Below are positions 63,331 through 64,000 of a DNA stretch of 64,000 nucleotides, piece after piece. The first letter of the stretch is position 1, and every line of letters begins with the position of its first letter. This stretch comes from Ochrobactrum sp. BTU1 (GTDB lineage: Bacteria > Pseudomonadota > Alphaproteobacteria > Rhizobiales > Rhizobiaceae): positions 496,001-560,000 of the forward strand of contig CP076357.1 of assembly GCA_018798825.1 (NCBI GenBank), written 5' to 3'. Position numbers and translations under genes: made by a program. The notes beneath the pieces were generated by a model. That model saw nothing but the letters and a program-made list of their open reading frames with translations, searched no databases and was not told the DNA's origin.

Positions 63331-64000
63331 CTTCGTAAATGATGTCTCGCTGCGGATCGACCGGCTCACCGCGGACGTTCCCTAAAACGCTGAGGAGCTG
63401 GTTCTCGATCTCTATCGCCGGATGCCGTCCGTCCGGATCACAGACATCTTGCTGGAGGTCGATGAAGCGGTCGGCTTCTCCGACGCGTTCTCCCACCTGA
63501 GAACCGGAGCCCCGTGCAGCGACCGGGTCGGCTTGCTGAATGTCCTGCTTGCGGAAGGGCTGGATCTCGGCCTTCGGAAAATGGCGGAAGCCTCGAACAC
63601 CCATGATTACTGGCAGCTGTCGCGTCTTGCACGTTGGCATGTCGAGAGCGAGGCCATGGACCAGGCGCTGGCGATGGTCGTGGCCTCGCAAGGGAAGCTG
63701 CCGATGTCCCGGTTCTGGGGCATGGGAACGACGGGATCTAGCGATGGCCAGTTCTTCCCTTCGGCACGACAGGGCGAGGCCATGAACATGATCAACGCCA
63801 AATACGGCAATGGACCCGGTCTGCTGAAAGCCGACACCCACGTCAACGACCAGTTCGCGCCGTTCGCCTCGCAGACTATTCCCGCGACGGTGAGTGAAGC
63901 GCCGTACATTCTCGATGGCCTGTTGTTGAATGAAGCAGGCAGGCAGGTTGGCGAGCAATACGCTGATTCAGCGGGGTTTACCGATCATCTGTTCGGGACC
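63331..64000 (+). pseudogene. Tn3-family transposase (TnpA) fragment, runs off the right edge
   Basis: The + frame from ~63331 reads VSLRIDRLTADVP, then a TAA near 63388, then NAEELVLDLYRRMPSVRITD, SRLARWHVESEAMDQALAMV, FFPSARQGEAMNMINAKYGN and ILDGLLLNEAGRQVGEQYAD, the C-terminal catalytic region of Tn3 TnpA. The N-terminal half is missing and one nonsense codon is present, so the visible part is a decayed fragment. Confidence 0.82.

Noticed and set aside
63314..63958. A 214-codon open frame on the minus strand
   Set aside because: It is antisense to the Tn3 transposase sequence, whose conserved motifs are clear on the + strand; the minus translation has no recognisable feature.

Overview
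The window looks like a stretch of a conjugative accessory replicon (plasmid or integrated element) from an alphaproteobacterium of the order Hyphomicrobiales/Rhizobiales, most likely the Brucella/Ochrobactrum-Bartonella neighbourhood. This rests on the traA / oriT / traCDG layout of Rhizobiales plasmids, a BID-domain relaxase, a VbhA-VbhT FicTA pair of the Bartonella pVbh type, and plasmid-type DUF932 genes. The replicon type itself is inferred.

Region 1 (1-4.7 kb) is the edge of a type IVB (Dot/Icm-IncI-like) transfer apparatus: dotA/traY (cut by the left edge), a small membrane protein, and a tight dotD-dotC-dotB operon. Region 2 (4.7-15.5 kb) is a defence and stabilisation island. It holds a translationally coupled pair made of a giant nuclease-STAND-like NTPase and a second PD-(D/E)xK protein, then a ribbon-helix-helix/PIN toxin-antitoxin pair, then a fused GmrSD-like DUF262/DUF1524 protein. 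Degenerate 3' ends of BID-domain genes separate these cargo blocks. Region 3 (15.6-24.4 kb) is the transfer control region: VbhA-VbhT (Fic toxin with a BID secretion domain), relaxase-helicase TraA with a paralogous BID domain, a Q-type oriT, and divergent traC-traD-traG. Region 4 (24.5-36.1 kb) is a mosaic: two near-identical DUF932 copies, two WGR-domain copies, a candidate replication gene with a candidate counter-transcribed RNA, three further toxin-antitoxin modules (HigBA, Xre-RES, RelE-Xre) and many IS remnants, including an IS110/IS1111-type element inserted into an IS3-type remnant.

Region 5 (36.2-63.3 kb), all on the minus strand, is the most striking part. It is an array of orphan CDI (CdiA-CT/CdiI) cassettes with no CdiB and no CdiA secretion/TPS N-terminus. 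Near-identical haemagglutinin-repeat backbones are each joined to a different C-terminal toxin, followed by a small, usually overlapping, immunity gene. Recognisable toxins are a colicin-E9-like HNH DNase with an Im9-like partner, another HNH-type nuclease, a polymorphic-toxin-24-like domain and a PD-(D/E)xK nuclease tail. Other toxins are of unknown type, and some modules keep only the immunity gene. Two backbone types are present. Two cassettes share the same 1-nt frameshift, which implies duplication or gene conversion inside the array. The array ends at a minus-strand terminator near 36.2 kb and is cut at the right by a Tn3-family transposase fragment that runs off the window.

Together the genes describe a mobile element carrying two kinds of contact-dependent weaponry (a secretable Fic-BID toxin and a large silent CDI toxin/immunity library), at least five addiction modules and at least two putative anti-phage systems, with repeats placed so that homologous recombination could exchange cargo. 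No rRNA, tRNA or CRISPR array was seen. All identifications come from reading the translated sequence without database searches.
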